From Dyadobacter sp. 50-39 (GTDB taxonomy: Bacteria; Bacteroidota; Bacteroidia; Cytophagales; Spirosomataceae): a DNA stretch of 64,000 nucleotides. Each line of letters starts with the position of its first letter. The stretch's first letter is position 1. The notes under the pieces were generated by a model that did no database searches, was not told where the DNA came from, and saw only the letters and a program-made list of their open reading frames with translations. Shown here one piece after another: positions 60,744 to 64,000 of the stretch. The position numbers were made by a program, and so were the translations under genes. Where the stretch lies: NCBI GenBank assembly GCA_001898145.1, contig MKSR01000029.1, positions 558,001-622,000 of the forward strand. Reading direction: 5' to 3'.

Positions 60744-60764
60744 CTAAACTTATAATGTAGTATC

Positions 60765-62186
60765 CTAGAAAATCCAGCGGAAGAATGCGTAAAGCGTTCC
60801 GGATAGCAGCATGCTCACAGGCAATGTCAATACCCACGCAATCACAATGTTACGGATCGTACCACCCTGAAGGTTTTTCACACCCTTGCTCGCCACCATG
60901 GATCCCGCAATACCGGACGAGAGGACGTGCGTGGTGCTCACCGGAAGCCCCAGGTAAGACGACACACCGATCGTACTCGCCGCCACCAGCTCAGCCGAGG
61001 CACCCTGCGCGTAAGTCAAATGCTGTTTACCGATCTTCTCGCCGATGGTCACCACAATGCGTTTCCAGCCTACCATGGTTCCCAGGCCGAGGGAAAGTGA
61101 AATCATGAGGATAACCCAGTCCGGCGCGTAGTCGGTGTACCTTCTGATGCCGTGCTCGCTGCCCGATTGCTTTTTCAGAAATGCGAGGTCGGTTGCATTG
61201 AGGTTGGCCTGTCCATTATCGAGAATGGTCTTGATATTACGGCTGATAAGCAGCAACGAACGACGCGCTTCCATGCGCTCTTCTTTCGGAAGGCGGTGCT
61301 CAGGGAGCGGGTGATTGATCTGCGTCTGCAGATGCGTGATCTCGGTTTTGATCGTATGCAAATGCGCGCGGTCGGAGATCGACAGACGCGTGGAATCGAT
61401 CGTGTTTACTGCCCGTTCAATACCTACCAGGTCAGTTTTCATTTCAATAGGATCTTTGGAATTATCCAATGCAAAATGCGCAGGGACGATACCGATCAGG
61501 ATCAGCATCACGAGGCCTACCCCTTTCTGGCCGTCGTTGGAACCGTGGAAAAAGCTTACGAGCGTACACGTAAGGATCAGAATACCGCGGATCCAGATCG
61601 GCGGGGCTTCGTTTTTCTTAGGTTCGCTGAAAACGATCTCACGGAGCGGCTTGGACAACGATCTTCTCAAAATAAACATGATGATGATCGCAAGCGCGAA
61701 ACCGAAGATCGGCGAGCTCAGGAGCGACATAAACAATTCCTCTGCTTTGGTCCAGTTTACACCGGTACCCTGCGTATTTTCCGGCATCAATGTAAATGCA
61801 AGCCCCACACCGAGGATCGAACCGATGAGCGTGTGCGAGCTGGAACTCGGCAAGCCGAAATACCAGGTACCCAGGTTCCAGATGATGGCGCTGAAAAGCA
61901 GCGCGAACACCATTGCGGCACTATGGTAGACGTTCTGGTCGATGAGCAGCTCCACAGGGAGCAGGTTCACGATACCCATCGCCACCGCTATCCCACCAAA
62001 GAACACGCCGCAGAAGTTCATGAAACCCGACCATATTACGGCTATATTCGGTTTCAGGGAGTTGGTATAAATAACCGTCGCCACCGCATTGGCGGTATCG
62101 TGGAAACCATTAACAAATTCAAATGCGCAGGCCGCTAAAATACTAAAAGCGAGGAGGAGGAAAATGTCGGTTTCAAGACCAAACAT
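60765..62186 (-). CDS. Inorganic phosphate transporter, PiT family
   Basis: A 473-residue integral membrane protein of the PiT (PitA/Pho-4) family that cotransports metal-phosphate or phosphate with cations. The two inverted family signatures are GFHDTANAVATVIYT (about 27-41) and SSYLGLPVSTTHVLSSGIAGS (in parts, about 405-425); the first half also has GLPSSSSHTLIGSILGVGLA. About ten hydrophobic helices flank a hydrophilic central loop (about 235-350) rich in His and Arg with helical character (SDRAHLHTIKTEITHLQTQI), bigger than in minimal PitA. A -7 box lies 31 bases upstream. Confidence 0.94.
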   Translation of the reverse strand: MFGLETDIFLLLAFSILAACAFEFVNGFHDTANAVATVIYTNSLKPNIAVIWSGFMNFCGVFFGGIAVAMGIVNLLPVELLIDQNVYHSAAMVFALLFSAIIWNLGTWYFGLPSSSSHTLIGSILGVGLAFTLMPENTQGTGVNWTKAEELFMSLLSSPIFGFALAIIIMFILRRSLSKPLREIVFSEPKKNEAPPIWIRGILILTCTLVSFFHGSNDGQKGVGLVMLILIGIVPAHFALDNSKDPIEMKTDLVGIERAVNTIDSTRLSISDRAHLHTIKTEITHLQTQINHPLPEHRLPKEERMEARRSLLLISRNIKTILDNGQANLNATDLAFLKKQSGSEHGIRRYTDYAPDWVILMISLSLGLGTMVGWKRIVVTIGEKIGKQHLTYAQGASAELVAASTIGVSSYLGLPVSTTHVLSSGIAGSMVASKGVKNLQGGTIRNIVIAWVLTLPVSMLLSGTLYAFFRWIF

Positions 62187-62216
62187 AAAAGAAGTTGATA
62201 GGTTGAATTATTGACG

Positions 62217-62224
62217 CAAAACTA
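62217..62224 (-). promoter_or_regulatory. Putative -7 box (TAGTTTTG) for the phosphate transporter gene
   Basis: TAnnTTTG match on the minus strand, 30 bases upstream of the ATG at 62186. Confidence 0.4.
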
Positions 62225-62273
62225 CTTATAAACGACCGACCCAATGTTAAGAAATTGTTAAGTCGGGTTAATT

Positions 62274-63326
62274 TCAGTTTGTTTCTTTGTTGGCCAGCTG
62301 CCCGCAAGCAGCATCGATATCCTTGCCTCTGCTCCTTCTCACATGCACGGAAACCCCTCTATCTTCCAGAAAAGCGGCAAATTTATCCAACCGGTCGGCT
62401 TCCGTATTTTTAAAATCAGCCTCGGCGATCGGATTGTACTCGATGATGTTCACACGCGCAGGAACACGCTTGCAAAATTCCCAAAGTTCCTTGGCGTCTT
62501 GCAAAGTGTCGTTGAAATTATTGAAGACAATGTACTCGAAAGTAATCCGGTTGCCTGTTTTCTTATAAAAATAGTTCAACGCTTCGGCCAGGTTATCCAG
62601 CGAGTTCGATTCGTTGATCGGCATGATCTGGTTGCGCTTTGCGTCGTTCGCGGCGTGCAGCGACAATGCTAGCCGGAACCGTACTTCATCGTCGGCCAGC
62701 TTCGTGATCATTTTCGCAATGCCCGCCGTGGAAACCGTAATGCGTTTGGGCGACATGTTGAGCCCTTCCGGCGAGGTAATGTATTCTATGGATTTGAGGA
62801 CGTTGGCATAATTGAGCAACGGCTCTCCCATACCCATATAAACAATGTTGGTCAGCGGTGCATTGAAAGTCTGCTCGGCCTGCTGAGCAATGGCTACCAC
62901 CTGATCGTAGATTTCTCCCGCTTCCAGGTTCCGTTTCCGGTCCATATAGCCCGTCGCGCAGAACTTGCACGTGAGCGAGCACCCTACCTGGCTGCTCACG
63001 CAGGCGGTCATGCGGTCGGTGGCGGGAATGAGCACGCCTTCCACGAGGTTGCCGTCAAAAAGTTTGAATGCGGATTTGATCGTGCCGTCGTTGCTGTGCT
63101 GTTTTTTGGCAACGTCGAGCGAGTGGATCACGAAATGCTCGTTCATCAGCTGGCGCGTAGCGAGCGAGAGGTTGGTCATTTCGTCGAATGAATGGGCCGA
63201 TTTCTTCCAGATCCATTCATATATCTGTTTTGCCCTGAAAGCCTTCTCTCCGTGCTCGGTCATCCAGGTTTTGATCTGGTCGACATTCATTTTACGGATG
63301 TCCTGCTTTTGCTGTATCGTGGTCAT
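62274..63326 (-). CDS. rlmN: 23S rRNA (adenine-2503-C2)-methyltransferase RlmN
   Basis: A 350-residue radical SAM enzyme that methylates A2503 of 23S rRNA and A37 of some tRNAs. The cluster motif CxxxCxxC is in GCSLTCKFCATGYMDR (about 115-130); preceding VSSQVG and following NIVYMGMGEPLLNY (about 158-171) are hallmarks. NIIEYNPIAEADF and the C-terminal catalytic Cys in DAACGQLANKE (about 342) complete it. The N-terminal accessory domain (KTWMTEHGEKAFRAKQIYEW) is present. ATG at 63326 is used; a second ATG 12 codons in (MNVDQIK) is an alternative. Own -7 box at 63376-63383. Confidence 0.96.
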   Translation of the reverse strand: MTTIQQKQDIRKMNVDQIKTWMTEHGEKAFRAKQIYEWIWKKSAHSFDEMTNLSLATRQLMNEHFVIHSLDVAKKQHSNDGTIKSAFKLFDGNLVEGVLIPATDRMTACVSSQVGCSLTCKFCATGYMDRKRNLEAGEIYDQVVAIAQQAEQTFNAPLTNIVYMGMGEPLLNYANVLKSIEYITSPEGLNMSPKRITVSTAGIAKMITKLADDEVRFRLALSLHAANDAKRNQIMPINESNSLDNLAEALNYFYKKTGNRITFEYIVFNNFNDTLQDAKELWEFCKRVPARVNIIEYNPIAEADFKNTEADRLDKFAAFLEDRGVSVHVRRSRGKDIDAACGQLANKETN

Positions 63327-63375
63327 TTTCTCTATAATCTGTCAAACACACAGGGCATTCAACTGTAATTTTCTG

Positions 63376-63383
63376 CAAAGGTA
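63376..63383 (-). promoter_or_regulatory. Bacteroidota -7 box (TACCTTTG) for rlmN
   Basis: Perfect TAnnTTTG match on the minus strand, 49 bases upstream of the rlmN ATG. Confidence 0.5.
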
Positions 63384-63429
63384 CTGAAAGTCAATAACGA
63401 ATGCTTAACCCGGAGCGAAAATCGAAAGT

Positions 63430-63963
63430 TCAATCTTCGAGGTAATCGCGTTTCCACTCACGGATAATGTCGGTGCCTTTGGGCATCAGCGACAATCCTT
63501 TGGTGATCACCGTAGGCGCCACAGGCACCACCAGCGGGTACAGGTAAGTGTCGTCGGTACGGTGCGCGGGAATTTTCACGCCGATGGCGTTTACCAGCCA
63601 AAAAAACACGCTGATCCCGAAAACCCAGGTAAAAACACCCACCATAGCTCCGGCGAAACTGTCGAAAGTACCCAGGATGGAGTACCGGAGTGACCGCCGG
63701 ATGGTGTAGCCGAATTGGTTCAGTAGAAAAATAGTGGGAAAGAAAATCGCCGAAAAGCCTACATAAGGCAGGATTTTTCGGGCGACGCCCTCACTGAAAT
63801 ACGGCGTGAGGACCTCCATCCCCAAACCCAGAAATTTGAAACCCAAAACCATGGCTACCACCATGCCCAGAATCCCGATGATCTCGATCAGCAGGCCTTT
63901 GCGGTAACCATGTAATGCGCCCCATAACAGGGGAAGAAGGATGAGAACATCCAGTAACTTCAT
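63430..63963 (-). CDS. cvpA: CvpA family inner-membrane protein
   Basis: A 177-residue protein with four hydrophobic helices: about 3-20 (LLDVLILLPLLWGALHGY), 24-45 (IIGILGMVVAMVLGF), 68-85 (GFSAIFFPTIFLLNQFGY) and 108-130. The opening 'D-x-L-I-L-x-P-L-L-W-G-A-x-x-G-Y-R-K-G' fits CvpA, named for colicin V production and linked to envelope homeostasis. The soluble C-terminal tail is short. Its ATG overlaps the stop of an upstream gene as ATGA, so it is at least the second gene of an operon entering from the right edge. Confidence 0.88.
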   Translation of the reverse strand: MKLLDVLILLPLLWGALHGYRKGLLIEIIGILGMVVAMVLGFKFLGLGMEVLTPYFSEGVARKILPYVGFSAIFFPTIFLLNQFGYTIRRSLRYSILGTFDSFAGAMVGVFTWVFGISVFFWLVNAIGVKIPAHRTDDTYLYPLVVPVAPTVITKGLSLMPKGTDIIREWKRDYLED

Positions 63964-64000
63964 GCGAGCAATGCCTTAACCAGCGTGGAAACGACCCGTC
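63960..64000 (-). CDS. C-terminal end of an upstream gene (partial)
   Basis: In the frame whose TGA (63962-63960) overlaps the cvpA start as ATGA, the window edge reads RVVSTLVKALLA before the stop. Only 12 residues are visible, too few to name the protein; the coupling to cvpA is the main support. Confidence 0.45.
   Translation of the reverse strand, partial: RVVSTLVKALLA

Noticed and set aside
61152-62138. A 328-codon frame antisense to the phosphate transporter gene
   Set aside because: Highly charged, no motif, lies fully within a clear PiT transporter gene.

Overview
The window is about 64 kb of chromosome from a Bacteroidota bacterium, most likely a Cytophagales member close to Dyadobacter. 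This rests on two SusC-type TonB receptors (one with SusD), a type IX secretion plug protein, DUF3276, DUF5723 and DUF4249 proteins, many outer-membrane lipoproteins, mid-range GC content, and start regions that use the Bacteroidota -7 box TAnnTTTG instead of Shine-Dalgarno sequences. The genus is inference. I see no tRNA, rRNA, CRISPR array, IS element or phage.

Layout. 1-2056: the start of a SusC receptor cut by the window edge. 2.3-14.4 kb: mostly housekeeping genes (siroheme enzyme, ABC-F, T9SS plug, ychF, DUF3276, rlpA, DUF58, radA, lytTR, pheS). 14.5-16.8 kb: circularly permuted ATP-grasp plus esterase. 17-24 kb: DUF5723 barrel, msrB, class A PBP, ABC exporter. 23.8-30.4 kb: a carbohydrate cluster under an AraC regulator (GH88-like hydrolase, TIM-barrel isomerase, Gfo/Idh dehydrogenase, SDR, MFS permease). 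30.7-38 kb: small secreted protein, HigBA-type toxin-antitoxin pair, an exported GFOR-like dehydrogenase with an exported SMP-30 lactonase, and a TonB receptor/DUF4249 pair. 38-46.2 kb: small conserved proteins, threonine aldolase, a D-amino-acid-oxidase-like flavoprotein whose domain order is circularly permuted, GH92 mannosidase, MBL hydrolase, a VapBC relic with an internally deleted PIN domain, and a patatin. 46.2-58 kb: a SusC-SusD-FG-GAP/UnbV-haloperoxidase operon with a second haloperoxidase lipoprotein divergent from it. 58-64 kb: nadAB, Pit phosphate transporter, rlmN, cvpA.

Most unusual points: the permuted DAO-fold flavoenzyme; the SusCD/FG-GAP/two-haloperoxidase locus with a strong terminator between susD and the downstream lipoprotein genes; three intergenic arrays built from degenerate 7-base units (TAAGCNN/TAGGCNN and a GC-rich relative) at gene ends; and the deleted PIN toxin. 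Start codons were moved from the longest frame where an internal ATG/GTG fits the family or signal peptide better; each case is explained in its entry.
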